Origin: Viscum album
Taxonomy: Eukaryota > Streptophyta > Magnoliopsida > Santalales > Viscaceae
Direction: 5' to 3'
DNA length: 64,000 nucleotides
NCBI GenBank assembly: GCA_963277665.1
Contig: OY728163.1
Span: 1,906,134,644-1,906,198,643 of the forward strand
Below the pieces are notes generated by a model that saw only the letters and a program-made list of their open reading frames with translations, was not told the DNA's origin and ran no database searches. A program made the position numbers and the translations under genes. The number at the start of each line of letters is the position of its first letter. Positions within the stretch are counted from its first letter, which is position 1. Shown here piece by piece: positions 11,914 through 23,555 of the stretch.

Positions 11914-13369
11914 AAAAACGAATTTCGCCCTCAAATTTGTTGGGGTTATAAATGGTTTTCTAATTTAAAGTTTCTTTAATAGAAACCCACATCGTAAAAT
12001 TGAAAAACAAAAAATAACTTTATAAACTAAAGTATGAAACTTAACAGTTATCCAAATTAACTAATCATTTGGGTTTCCACATAGGAGAACATGAGTGAAA
12101 ATATGGATATGGAGGAGAAATTTAATCATCATGTTCTAATGGAGAGTGGTAGAGGAAATGGCTATGATAAATCCAATAGTCACAATGCCATAAATTTGTG
12201 ATGATCTAAGGTACCATCTGATTTATTAGATATGAGATTACTAGGACAACATTTTTGGCTTTCAAGATAATTTCCCTAATCTTGAAGAATTTGAATTAGA
12301 ATAATACTTACTTTACTTCGGTACAATCTCACCGTTGTTTGTGTATTAAACAATTTCTACTCCATCTCTTAAATAAATGAAGTTGAATTTGTTATTCGTG
12401 AAATTTTAGCAGATCATGTGATAGAATGATGGGTCATTCCATCTGTTTCAAACAAAAGGTTAGAAAAAGTTATCAAATATACATAAGTCCATCTATAGTG
12501 AGGTTAATCAGATATGATTCCAGACATGGACTTATACTTCATCTGTCATACTGCTTAATAAAATAAAACTAGTTTCTACTAAACAGGGACTAACTGTAGG
12601 CTAGTGGTATGCGATAAAGGCCAGTCGCACTTCGGTTGCAGGTTCGATTCCCATAGCCTTGTCCGATGCGATGGGCTGTCGCCCGTCCTGCAGGTTGTCC
12701 TTTTTTTCTCCAAAAATATATTTTTATAAATTTCCATCAATAATATCGAAAAAGTTCTAGCTTTAAAAAATACTAACTTTTGTCTAACATAATCCATTCT
12801 AATCTTTATTCTTCTCCAAAATACTGCTATCCAATCTCATATAATAGTAAAATGATTACCAAAGAGTTCATATAACAAGCATGTTAATACCATCATTGAT
12901 CCCCATATATCATAAGATATGTCTTGTTGGTCATATTCTAAACATTCGAAGGCCTTAATCATATATTCTCTTGAAAAAAAATGAATACCCATTGAACCTT
13001 AGTGAAAACATGAATGCAGTTAAAAGTTAACACTTTCCACATACTAAAATTCTCAAAATTCTATGTACTCAATCCATGATATCACTTTGTCCTTATATCA
13101 GTCATGAGCTCATGAATACAATAAAACATCTCATTATCTTCTTATCCGTTCATTATGTACATATCATCTACTTTACAAAAATATCTGGATAACCTTCCAT
13201 GGTTACCAGTACCATTCAACATATACTTTAAAATACTTTAGGAAAAACAATAGTGTAACAATCCTTAGATTATTCTTTATTCCATAGTACCATACATTAT
13301 TCTTTATAAACATACAATCATTCCACTAACTTCTTAAACCACTGACTGAGCTTCATCATTTCTTTCATC
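11914..13369. other. TG1 internal non-coding region
   Basis: Between the polypurine tract and gag I see no coding domain. The only distinct structure is the tRNA-like module at 12586-12704. The flanks of that module resemble the matching region of TG2 (for example 'aacataatccattctaatcttta' here against 'aacttaatccatttcaaccttta' there), which shows common ancestry of the two internal regions. Confidence 0.6.
12586..12704 (+). ncRNA. tRNA-like Pol III module in TG1, antisense to gag
   Basis: The plus strand has an A-box-like TAGGCTAGTGG (12597-12607), a perfect B box GGTTCGATTCC (12641-12651) and a run of seven T at 12701-12707 that could end Pol III transcription. By ungapped alignment by eye about 96 of 119 positions match the module at 52499-52617 of TG2, which sits at the same place in that element. 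A true tRNA is unlikely: the acceptor ends do not pair and the T stem is broken in this copy. It resembles the head of a tRNA-derived SINE. Whether it is transcribed is unknown. Confidence 0.6.
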
Positions 13370-13903
13370 TCATATTTCATTTTTAGTCTCTTCATCATCA
13401 TCCACATAAATACTACTCATATGACCATGCTGATTCTCTTCATGAGATTTTCCCTTAGGGCATTGGTTTGCATAATTCCCATACATTCCACACTTAAAAC
13501 ATTTAATCATTGTTGATGTCGTAGCAATACCATTATCCTTGTCCATGGTGTTAACTGAACCTTTTTCTTTGCACTTACTGGCTTTGTGTCCCTCTTTTCC
13601 ACACCCAAAGCATCTTCCAGTTCCTTTGAAACAATCTCCCCGATGCCTCTTCCCACATGATTTACATGAGGGAAATTGAACTTTCTTTCCTCTATGATCA
13701 TCATGAAACTCCATCATTCTCTTATTATCTGAGTCGGGAAACTTACCAAAGTTGAGATTATTGATCATATTATGAGATTGCTGATTAGGCATAATAACGA
13801 TTTTTGGACTTCCAAATCCCGTTTCATTTGGATGCTCATAAATAATATCATTCCATTGTCCGTCATATCCTCTATTATCGTGAATCTTCCTGTTTTTAGC
13901 CAT
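13370..13903 (-). CDS. TG1 truncated Gag: zinc-knuckle protein without capsid domain
   Basis: A 177-codon frame from ATG at 13903. Residues 98-111 (CFGCGKEGHKASKC) form a complete CCHC knuckle. Residues 135-148 have the same spacing but asparagine where the histidine should be. A third cysteine cluster lies around residues 80-97 (CKSC...C...C). These bind nucleic acid in Gag proteins. The capsid-type retrotrans_gag domain, present in the 355-residue Gag of TG2, is missing here, so an internal deletion is likely. It lies about 260 bp inside the 5' LTR, close behind the primer site. It could be a nucleic-acid-binding leftover or no longer expressed; particle formation by this protein alone is unlikely. 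Confidence 0.75.
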   Translation of the reverse strand: MAKNRKIHDNRGYDGQWNDIIYEHPNETGFGSPKIVIMPNQQSHNMINNLNFGKFPDSDNKRMMEFHDDHRGKKVQFPSCKSCGKRHRGDCFKGTGRCFGCGKEGHKASKCKEKGSVNTMDKDNGIATTSTMIKCFKCGMYGNYANQCPKGKSHEENQHGHMSSIYVDDDEETKNEI

Positions 13904-14150
13904 TTTCTAAAACCCAAAAAGAATAGTGTGAGAGGCAAAATCATGTTAGGGAAAACAACATAGTAAATGGGGAGTACCCTCAATATCTAACATCTTAGGT
14001 TAAATTCTAAGATCATTACCGTATTTCTAGGACTATATCCTATACGTATACTTATCCTTAGGGACATCCCTACACATACCTTAGAAATATCTCTAGGGAT
14101 TTCACTAAAGTTTTCACATCCTAGTTTCCAAAGGTTAACTTGACCTTTCC

Positions 14151-14160
14151 TCTGATACCA
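14151..14160 (-). other. Primer binding site of TG1 (tRNA-Met initiator)
   Basis: Minus strand TGGTATCAGA (longer form TGGTATCAGAGG, 14149-14160), two bases from the LTR edge at 14163. It is complementary to the 3' end of plant initiator tRNA-Met, the usual primer for plant LTR elements, and fixes the element's orientation as minus. Confidence 0.88.
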
Positions 14161-14162
14161 AC

Positions 14163-17100
14163 TGTAGAGACCCGGAGCCTGACGTACATGGACATTACAT
14201 TACTTTTGAGGAATACTTAATACATAACAAAAATAAACACACAAGGATCTTAATAGTTTAGTGTCTTTGGAAACTTGGAATATAAACTTCTAATCATGTT
14301 GAAAGATCTTCAACAACCCCCATAACGATCTTACCCTTTTTGTTTCCTTACCTAAAACCTTTCTTTATTTCATGGGGAAAATAAAACATAAAAAGGGTGA
14401 ACTCAAATGCTCAGTAAGGGAAAACAAAGAGAACATAAAACAATACATAAACATTTGAATGCAAAAACTTGAACATGAAATTTAAACATTAAAAGCTTGA
14501 GCAAAGACATAAATCGTGGAAGTACGTAAGGCAAATATCAAAATGGAACATCAACCATGATAAAATATAATTGGAATAAAACATGTAATTGTGGTAACCA
14601 TTCAGCACATGTTATGATTTCCATAGTAGCCAATGCATTGATGCCAAGACCATCTTTGTGGACAAAGTCCCTTTCTGAATCGAGTTCACTCCTCATTTCA
14701 GTCCTGTAATACTGAATTAGATTAACTTACCATTCCAGCCATGTCAATATCATGAGATATAAATCTTTACCCAATGCATTGGAGGGATATATAGTTCCCA
14801 CCCATCTCATAATGAAATCATTCTTACTTGTGCCACAAAATAAACATACATCATTCATAATAACCCAACGAATAAAATGGGTTTCATAAACATCATCCCA
14901 TCAGCATATAATCCATATAAAAGAAATGGATATCATTTCATAATAAGAAAAGTGAAACCATGTAAATCATAGAGACATTATACTTGAAATAAACACATAT
15001 GAAATAATGTCATCTTAGATGGAAAAATGGTTTTGATAAAACACTTGAAATGAATTCTTGAGGAAAATATCCTTTCTTCTTCAAAATCAATTTTCTTTTC
15101 ACAAAACGTCATGCAATTTTAAAAGAGAGTGATTTTTTTGAAAATAGTCATGAAATATTTTGGAGGAAGCTTCATGAAAATAAGGCTTTATAAAACCATA
15201 AAAATCTGTTGATGCCGTATAAGTTAAAAATAACATTTGTCTCGTACTTTTGTCAGAAAAGTCAAAAAGCACCTCATATGGTAAATAAAAGAAAGATTCC
15301 TTCCATAAGATGTGGTAAAAGTAGAAAAGGGTAAAAATGTCTTTAAACATACATGGAAGGAAAGTAAACATTTTATGAAAACATTTTGAGAACATATGGA
15401 CATGGATAATAAACATAACCCCCAGTAAATACTTACGAATAATCAATCTCGGATAAGAATGAGATTGGAATAATTATCCATTACCTAAGGTCTGATATGC
15501 TTCATATGGATCTGAACCTCCTCTTCTTTGAAGCGCCTCTTTGAGACCTCCTCTTAGGGCACTAAAATTGGTCTTTGAAGAAGATCAGGACCTCTAGAAT
15601 ATTTCTAGGGAAGTGGAGAAGAGAATTTTGTAGGGGTTGGCCGAGCTTTAAGGCTCAAAGTGGTGTGAGGAAGAGAGGGAGGAGGTGCCCTTTTATAAGG
15701 GAGGAGAGGGGCACCTTTGGAAAAAAATATATTATTTTATTATAAAGTCATATTCAGTTTTTAATAAATCCAAATTAATTTATTTTGAAGCTACGGTGTG
15801 TATGGGTCGAAATACTCTCATCCAATAGAATTTAGACAAGTTTAGGTATCTATTTTAACCTTATCATTTAGATTTAACTTTAAGTTAGATAATTTAACTT
15901 TACCGTGTCTTCTTGTTTTCTTACACTATAAGGTAAATAAACTTACTATAACAAGCCAAAAAAACCCCAAGTTGTTTATTATTAGTATATATAACCTTAT
16001 CTAAGTCATGTTGCTGAACCTTATATTTTTAGGAATAAAATAACAATTAATAATATAATATTTGTTTTAAAAACAATTTTATTTCAATTTTGACACTATT
16101 TGGTAATTGATTTTTGTGAAAATCATAACAGAAAGTTTAGTTCGAACAATGTTAATTAAATAAATAATAACATGTCATATTAATAAAAAAAATTATTCGA
16201 ATTCATAAAAAGTCTCAAATTACATTTATTTGGGTATTTGTAACATCAATTATGTCAATATTTCATTAATAATATAATTACTGCATCATCATTGTGTCAT
16301 AAATAAATTAAATTATTTAAAGTATAAAAATTAAAAATAAAATACCATTATGTAGGAAATATTTTTAGCTTTCTAATTAATATTTATAGTCGAATTTATC
16401 TTATTTATAATCTTATATTAAAAATGATTTAGTTATTAAACTTTGATTTTAACTATTTTAACCCTCTTTAAATAAATTAATAATCAATGTCCTAATCTAA
16501 TCCTTGTGGTCCTAAATGGTCATAATTTATTTATAAGGTTGTTTTTGGTCGAATTACATTTATCTAATAGAATTAGGACATGTGTTAGGGTAATAATAAT
16601 ATCATTTTTACCCTTAATTACCCTATTTACTTTTAACCGTGGTAAATAAAAGTAAAAAGTTACTATTCAACAAAAATTATTTTCATCTCATTGAACCACA
16701 TTTTACTTACTGACATCAACTGTGTCTATCGTATTTTTGAAATTCCACTCACAAAAGCAGAAAAATTAAGTTTTATGTAAATTTGCAAATTCTCCTAGGA
16801 GGTGGGTAAAAGGCGGTGAAAAGTTCAATAAAATTTTTATATATCTAAAGTTATTATAAAATGACTCCAATGAATTGAATTGAACTAATATAGGTATTAT
16901 GTATCAATTTTTACCTAAAATAAATTTAAATAAAATAAATAATTATTTAAATAAAAAGTCGGTTTTTAAATTGTAACCTAGTGTTTTCACTATTCATAAA
17001 AAATTGAATGTTTTCAGAAAAATACCAAAATTTCACCCTAGGCTAATTTCGATATTCCGAATCCAAAAATGAAGTCCATTTTGAAAAATAAAATTTATAA

Positions 17101-17342
17101 AATTTCAAAAAGTGGGTATTACTATTCATAACGGCTAGTTTTAGCAATATTTTAATAGCTTATCGTTGTTTAGTGAAACTCGGTATTGCGTACAACGCAA
17201 GCTATCGAGGAAGGTTGCGATTACGTGTAATGCAAGAAAAGTTAGGGTTGTGCATAGTGCAAGCTCCTTTTTGTGTAGCGTACAACACAAGACATCAATA
17301 AAATTAAGAAAAATATTTTTCATAAAATCTCGGGGTGTTACA
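14163..17342 (-). repeat. 5' LTR of TG1
   Basis: Direct repeat of 8718-11901. It carries the family TATA box at 15691-15697 on the minus strand. Scattered substitutions and small indels against the other copy are easy to find, for example around 14310-14340 against 8870-8895. The 115-codon frame at 15099-15446 lies inside the LTR and has no known domain. Confidence 0.93.
15691..15697 (-). promoter_or_regulatory. TATA box in 5' LTR of TG1
   Basis: Minus strand CTTATAAAAGGGCACC context, identical to the box of the 3' LTR. This is the copy that would drive the element's RNA. Confidence 0.7.
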
Positions 17343-17347
17343 CCGAA

Positions 17348-18060
17348 CCTACCTGACTTTCACCCCCAGACTCCTATAGATTGTTCTCAGTAATCAATGC
17401 ATCATTCATAATGGAATTTACAAAAGGATACCTAAAAATGTTCACCTGATCTTGGATTTTGTATCAAAGACCTTTCTCAAAGTGCCTAGATGTCAACACC
17501 TCATCACACATCATAACAGGTGAGAATAATTGAAGCTCTGTAAAGAGGGAAGAATAGTCCATCATTAATATAGTACCCTGCCCCAGATTCATAAACTCTA
17601 GGGCTCGATCAGCCCTGAGGGTCTCAAGAAAGAATTATTCGTAGAAGAATGTCTAGAAGTATCCCCTTTCCATGTCCCGATGGTGCTCTATATGCATGAT
17701 AACATCCCACCACCTCTTGGAAGAATCACATAGAATATAAGTTTAAAGCTTCAACCTCCTCTCAAGGGGAATCTTGGGATTCTCAAAGACAGTCAACACT
17801 TATTTTAGCCATTATTCCGTAGCCTATGGTCCTCCATCCCTTGAAAAAGTATGAGGATACTGCTATTGGAATATACACGTCAGTTCTACCATAGATGTTG
17901 TAGCCCGTGGTGCTCTCTGGAAGGCCTGCATAAACCTCAAAAAACCTTCTTGGAACTGTGCATCTTCACCCGTATCCAGTATAACAGCTGGTTCCACCAT
18001 TGGAACAACTAGAGGGTTCATTAGCAGCCCATGGACCACTATTTCTGGAGTATATTCATC
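17348..18060 (-). pseudogene. Element A gag, N-terminal part (split by TG1)
   Basis: Minus-strand text in one main frame includes 'GFLRFMQAFQRAPRATT' (about 17970-17920) and, nearer TG1, 'LETLRADRALEFMNLGQG' and 'YSSLFTELQLFS' (about 17630-17530), the latter like the YxxxFxxL phrase of the retrotrans_gag domain. Several stops occur. The other half of this gag, with the zinc knuckle, resumes at 8712 on the far side of TG1. Gag would form the particle shell around the element RNA. Confidence 0.7.
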
Positions 18061-19380
18061 ACCACTCTCCTAGTGTAAAACTCTTGGTCATCACAATGTC
18101 ATGACTCTACAAATTCCATCACACATGCCTCAGTACCAACTTTACAAAAAATAAAACTCTTACTCAGAAGTGAATAAATGTAACAGATTATGAAAAACAC
18201 TCAATTTTTTTAAAATACAAGTACATGACATGTATTACCCCATACACAATGTGTTCTCCTAGGCCTCCACAAGGGTGTGTACTTCTACCCAACATGGTCG
18301 TGTAACACCCTATATACTTAACATGTTCCCTAAGAGACACAAAGTGTAATTGAGTTTCCTTCCAACCCATGTAATTCTACATAGCTAGAACTACACGGTT
18401 CTGCTAGTATAAGACTACATAGCGTGTTCACCCTCTACATGGCGTATATAACTATGTTTTTTTATCCACCTGTATCGTTAGTCACACAGTCAGATACATA
18501 GTTGACTTATACATGGAGTGTACTCCCAAATACATGGTGTGTTCTACTAAAAGTTTGATAACCCATATTCCCTCTCACATGGTCTGTTCACATGGTTAAC
18601 TACTACGCGTCGTGTAAATAGGGTACACGACATGTTCTTCTTAAAACATAGAACACACTCTTCCCCAAACAGGAAGAACACATGACATGTTAGGCTAGAC
18701 TACGCACCGTGTATACTAGGTTCTTTAAGAAAAAAACTCAAGATTTACTAGAAAACCCCTATTCTGTAGAAAAACCAACCACCAGAATGAAAAATTATGA
18801 TCTGTGATGGCCCATACTCCCCACAGATCAAAGATTGGAACCCAAGAAGATCATATAATAGTATATTTATAGATAAAAATATGGGTTATGATCCACCAAA
18901 TTTCGGTCCAAGAGGGCCCATACACCCCAGGAACCAAATTTTGGTGTCCATTAAATCCAAACCGTAGCACATACCTATAAAAATATCAAAATAGTAGGCA
19001 TAACAATCACATCATCTATCACAACAGCATGCGATAACTAATGCATTCTAGATGGCATGTCATAATGCATGACATGTGATTATAACAAGTACCTATATGA
19101 TTCATGAGATGGAATACCCTTATCTCATCAATTTGCAACTAAAATAGAACCCAAAAGTGCATCAATAGCAATAGCATAAATCTAGTGCGTCACCAAATAG
19201 TGAAATTGAATCAATTGTAATAACTCAAAATCTAAAGATCACATGTCAATTCGTGGAAATTGGGATTTTCCATGTACACGGGGTAGCTACTCCCAAGAAA
19301 AGCTAATTACCAAATACCCATTCCTTCCTATCCCTATCTATAGGCTCCAAAAAATAAGACAAAGTTGAAAAGAAACCACT
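18061..19380. other. Element A 5' leader, no coding domain
   Basis: The stretch between gag and the primer site has no domain on either strand. From about 18195 to 18720 it is filled with short words of the type TACATGGTGTGT / ACACGACATGT (listed separately). The remainder (18780-19380) is featureless AT-rich sequence. Confidence 0.55.
18195..18720. repeat. Cluster of short ACAYGRYGTGT half-palindromes
   Basis: About fifteen to twenty short words such as TACATGACATGTA, ATACACAATGTGT, ACATGGTGTGTTC, GTACACGACATGTTC and TACGCACCGTGTATA are strewn over 525 bp without fixed spacing. Many are self-complementary around a central 1-4 base spacer. The same words occur in both LTRs of element A (about 4440-4710 and 21355-21580). 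Confidence 0.65.
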
Positions 19381-19390
19381 AATGATACCA
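19381..19390 (-). other. Primer binding site of element A
   Basis: Minus strand TGGTATCATT, three bases from the LTR edge; compare TGGTATCAGA in TG1 and TG2. It is an initiator tRNA-Met primer site with decay at its 3' side. Confidence 0.75.
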
Positions 19391-19393
19391 CTT

Positions 19394-21683
19394 CGTAACA
19401 TCCTAGATCTAGGTGCCACTAAAAGGTGCCCCATACCCGGTTGGCTACATGGCCTCAAGCGCATTTCCCCAAATTCCAGAGGTTTCCAACTACCAGCAAG
19501 GGCCTTGGGTGTGATAGTGGGGAAACTATTCCCTCATTGGCAGAGTAAAATACAATGGAATTAAATAACAATGCAGTAGCAGAAGTAGTAAAAAATATAT
19601 GACTCAAAAAAATAGAGGAAGTATGATAGGTAAATATCCCAGTCTCTAACAATACAAATGATAATAAATCACATTCTATGTTATAAGAAAGCATCCCAAA
19701 CATAATACACTTCAATCAGATACAAATACCATACGAGTACAAATACTGAAATAAAACTTAGAAGCATCCCAAGCCTTGACTTAGTCTCATGCTCTCCTGC
19801 TCCTTAGTAGCAATCAAGTACCTGTGTAAGGGCACTTTCCCTTGTCTACAAATGAAATCATATAATCTTTTTGGACCCACAAACATGACCCAAATAGGGT
19901 GTGAGACTAATACTAGTAGGCAACCACCAAATATTCATGCCTAACAGTAAATGAATATATATGAAATAGCAGCAAGGGAAAACAGTAACTAGGAAGTGCT
20001 CAAGTAACTATCAATTTATTCTGTTTATGTTCAATAGAAATTCAATTTTTTAGGTGCAACTATCTCAATATTCGGCCTTAACCTACCAATCCCCCATATA
20101 GAAGTAAACACAACAGATGTCTCCGAATATCATCTGGATAAAAAGTGAAGACCAAATCCAATATTGTGATTTGGCATGAAAGATGCATCAGAAGTCATTC
20201 CACTTCATTTAACAAGTTATATGAACTTTGAAAAGGTCTTGTGGTCCAACCTAGGCCCGTCGACCCCTCGTACCAAAGTAATCGTCAACTCGTGACATAA
20301 CCATTTTTCATTTAAGCATATCATCATTTCAGTATTTAATCATTTGTTCAGTTTCCCATAGGTCCCATCCTAGGTATCCTTCAATGGACCAAGGATTCGC
20401 CCAACATTTACAAAGAAAACTTAGGGAGCCTGACCACCAAAAGTTTGGCTCGCTCACAGACCTTAAGTAATTAACCTCTTAAGTCCTTCTGTTTCCTTTT
20501 AACCAAAAAAAATGGTTCACCCAAGGTAAACAAGATGTAATGAGTCACATGAGCCCGCCCTTGTCTTTTAGACGAGACTATGGATCACCCATTTATAATT
20601 ACCTCTTTTTATCATTTAACATTTCATTTCAAAAGCAACACATGTGAATTAAACTATCACATTTCTTTAAACATAAAAACTCATGTGGGAAATTCACATA
20701 GTAGAAAACACATGAAAATTAAACTATTTCATGGTTTTAATCATAACAACTCACGTGGGCATTTCATATAACAACATATCGTTCTAATAAACACCCAAAA
20801 GGGAAAACATTCACAAGCCTCAAAGGCATTCTTGACAAATGACTAACCATGAGAAATACACCCATGGGGTGTTCCAAAATTAAACAATTAGCAATCCCAT
20901 GCTTCAATTTCATATAATCAAATATATAAACATCATTAGGCATCAACATGTTCCAATTCTAGAGAAAAAACCCAAAAGATGGTCTCATACCATTTTGGCA
21001 CATGTAATCAACTCGACATTTAACTAAAGGCACAAAACCACCTACCTTGATGTCTTTTAATTGATATAATCTGACACCAACCCTTGAGTTGGCCTAGAAC
21101 GGTATAGATATACGAAAAGAGGTAAACTATTAGACCTTAAAAAAATTCTCAAGAACAAAAATAATTAAGAATGACTCAATGAGAAGAAATATATTACTGA
21201 GAGGAATCCAACAAGATTGACAACACTTGAATCAGGTTTCAGATGATAAACCATAAGAAGAATTAACTCCCACGACTCCTTGTTCTTCACCTGATGACTG
21301 TTCTGTCTCGGATAAGAGAGAACAAGGATACATCCCATTTTAAGCTGAAATTTAGTAGTATAAAGCATGTATATCATTTTATTATTCATAGATTCATCGA
21401 ATTACTTTACACGTCCCACACTGACCTTGCTGACATGACTACATGGCATGTACTAGGGATTTCACACAGTGTAGTGGCTTTTTTCTTCTCTCTCTAGCCA
21501 ACTAAAGCACACACTGTGTATCCCCTTCTTACACGGTCAGACTACATGGTGTGCATATCAGATTACACGGTGTGTACCACTAAAATTTAAAATTTTCCTA
21601 CTATTCCTTGTTTCCTCAAAAACAACTCAAAGAAAAATGGAAAGATGAAATACATACCTCATAAGAAGAACTGGGTTCTTACA
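19394..21683 (-). repeat. 5' LTR of element A
   Basis: It starts CGTAACATCC (the canonical TG has become CG) and ends GGGTTCTTACA. It is uninterrupted, 2290 bp, and shows the state of this LTR without the LINE. Similarity with the left LTR is clear but interrupted by many differences, so element A is old. Confidence 0.85.
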
Positions 21684-21688
21684 TAAAG

Positions 21689-21804
21689 ACTTTGATTCAA
21701 CCTACAACCAGGTTACATATGAGTCTTTCCAAGCCCCAACCTCCTTATCCAACACCCCATCAGTGTTTCCTCTTTACACTATAGGATTTAAATTAAGATT
21801 TAGA
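21689..21804. other. Spacer between elements A and B
   Basis: About 116 bp that, joined to position 1363, would be the pre-insertion host sequence of element A. I see nothing recognisable in it. Confidence 0.5.
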
Positions 21805-22522
21805 TGATCAATTATGGGGGGTGGGGGTGAATTATAGGTTTAAAAACTTTACTTTTTTATCCTTAAGAAAATCTATGTTTAAAAAAGTTAAACAAGATGG
21901 ATTCAAAAACCATCTTTAGTTATTAACTAAGAAACTAACTTTATTAGGATTCGATAATATGAATCTGATATGGAAACTTAAGAAAATTTTACTTAAATAT
22001 ATATCTTACCTTAATGTGTATAGAATATTATTTATCAGAGTATACAAGTATAAGAAAGTATAAAAATATTATACTTTCTTTCTATAACAAAATGTATTAG
22101 AATTTAAACTTGTAACAAAATAGGGAAAGTAAAAGAAATATTTTAACCCAAATATAAGTGTATCCAACAAACATGGATAAAGGTACCATGATTTATACTT
22201 TCAAAAAAGTGCGTGTTAACCACACAAGGGTAAGCCCTCGATAAGAATATAAAAATTTGTCTTGCTATCCCAGCAAGCCCTCAATATCTAAGGTGATCAA
22301 AACCTCTATCTTATTATCCCTAGAAGCCCTCAATTGATCAGAAATAATCGGATTCACACAAGGCAGGTTAAACAATCACATCTTGAACAAGGTTTTCACA
22401 AAACTCACACAAGGCAAGTTTATGAAAATCCCTCACAACACAAATTATCTCTCTATAATTCGGCACATACAACATTTTCTAACATGTGTTAACATGTGTA
22501 GAAATCTTCAAATGGATGGGGG

Positions 22523-22530
22523 TATTTATA
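22523..22530 (-). promoter_or_regulatory. TATA box, 3' LTR of element B
   Basis: Minus strand TATAAATA. The same box is kept at 28053-28060 in the other LTR, in both cases followed on the minus strand by CCATTTG/CCAATTG-like sequence, which supports it as the Pol II promoter. Confidence 0.6.
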
Positions 22531-22859
22531 GACAATGGTTTCAATGGTATACTTCCTCCTCCAATAGTCATATTTTTATTTTAATTTAGGAGGGACCTGT
22601 ACACATTTCACTGAGCCAACTATTAGTTAGAAATAGATTGTACGATATTGTTTCATATAAGAAAACAAGGAAAACATTATCATGATTAAGAAAAATTATC
22701 AAGATCAAGAATAATTATTTAAGATCTGATAAAATTAAATGTTACTATAATAAAAAAAATTAATTGAATTCTTAAGAAAGTGAGAATCATAGTCTAAAAA
22801 TACATACAATAAAATTATAAAATAAAAGAGAATCAAAATATAAATTTTGATGAATTAGG

Positions 22860-23290
22860 AATCATATTTTTAATGAATTCAGAATCTAATTTCAGAAGAA
22901 ATCATAGTATGATTTCAGAAGAAATCAGAGTCTGATTTTAGGAGAATTCGAAGTCTAATTTCAGGAGAAATAGAAGTCTAATTTTAGGATAAATTAGAGT
23001 CTGATTTCAAGAGAAATTCGAGTCTAATTTTATGATAAATTAGATTTTGATTTCTGAATAAATCAGAGTTGTATTTTAGAAGAAATAAGAAACGGGTTTC
23101 AAAAGAAATCATAGTAGGATTTTAGATGAAATCAGAGTTCGATTTCAGAAGAAATCGGTGTCGGATTTCAGAAGAAATCAGAGTCTAATTTCAAGATAAA
23201 TTGGAGTCTGATTTTAGAAGAAATTGAAGTCAAATTTAAGAAGAAACTGGAGTTATATTTTAAGAGAAATTGTATTCACAATTCTAGGGA
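22860..23290. repeat. 23-bp palindromic minisatellite in 3' LTR of B
   Basis: About 17-19 imperfect units of 23 bp built on the core GAAATCAGAGTCTGATTTC, which is an inverted repeat of nine bases around a single base. Consecutive units at about 23140-23210 are exactly 23 bp apart. Substitutions are common but the period is kept. Confidence 0.85.
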
Positions 23291-23555
23291 AATCAGATTC
23301 TAATAAACTGTAATGTTATAAGTTAGGTAAGGATCCGATTTTTTGGATTAAGAAAAATATGGTTATTCTAGGTTTTGGAAAACACTATATATGACTATAA
23401 AAACTATAGGAAAAGTAAAAAACATTTGTATAGAAAGTAAATTTTCCTGAAGAAAATATTTATTATAGAATGATAATTTTCATTAAGAAAATGTGTTTAT
23501 GATTTTCAAAACATAAAGAAATGGAAAAGTCATAAGGGAACTTATTGACTCAACA

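Larger units (their letters stand above)
8713..17347 (-). mobile_element. Element TG1: nested Gag-only LTR retrotransposon (TR-GAG type)
   Basis: LTRs at 8718-11901 (3184 bp) and 14163-17342 (3180 bp) both begin TGTAGAGACCCG and end GGTGTTACA. The flanks CCGAA at 8713-8717 and 17343-17347 are a perfect 5-bp target duplication. The internal part is only about 2.26 kb and holds a tRNA-Met primer site, a short gag and a tRNA-like module, with no pol. This matches what is known of terminal-repeat retrotransposons with a Gag domain. It is inserted in gag of element A. Its LTRs differ from each other more than those of TG2 do, so it is the older of the two insertions. Confidence 0.93.
1364..21688 (-). 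mobile_element. Element A: old Ty3/gypsy LTR retrotransposon (Tekay/Del-like), nested
   Basis: The two LTRs (1369-4806 and 19394-21683) start with matching blocks ('ccatatggcctcaagcgcat' against 'ctacatggcctcaagcgcat') and end in TTCTTACA. The flanking 5-mers are TGAAG (1364-1368) and TAAAG (21684-21688), a target duplication with one change. A primer site lies inside the right LTR and a polypurine tract inside the left LTR, so the element reads on the minus strand. Between them, in minus-strand order, are gag, protease, RT, RNase H, integrase and a C-terminal tail, all with stops and frameshifts. TG1 splits gag and a LINE splits the 3' LTR. Integrase following RNase H is the gypsy order; the Tekay/Del assignment rests on wording of the integrase and its tail and is less certain. 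Confidence 0.88.
21805..23555 (-). repeat. 3' LTR of element B
   Basis: About 1751 bp, 73 bp shorter than the other copy. It contains a minus-strand TATAAATA box at 22523-22530 and a 23-bp minisatellite (about 22860-23290). The difference in length is close to three minisatellite units. Confidence 0.78.

Noticed and set aside
12586..12704. Functional tRNA gene
   Set aside because: The B box is perfect, but the ends do not form an acceptor stem, the T stem of this copy does not pair, and the sequence continues with a non-tRNA tail shared with TG2.
22860..23290. CRISPR array
   Set aside because: Units are adjacent 23-bp repeats without unique spacers, in a plant LTR.
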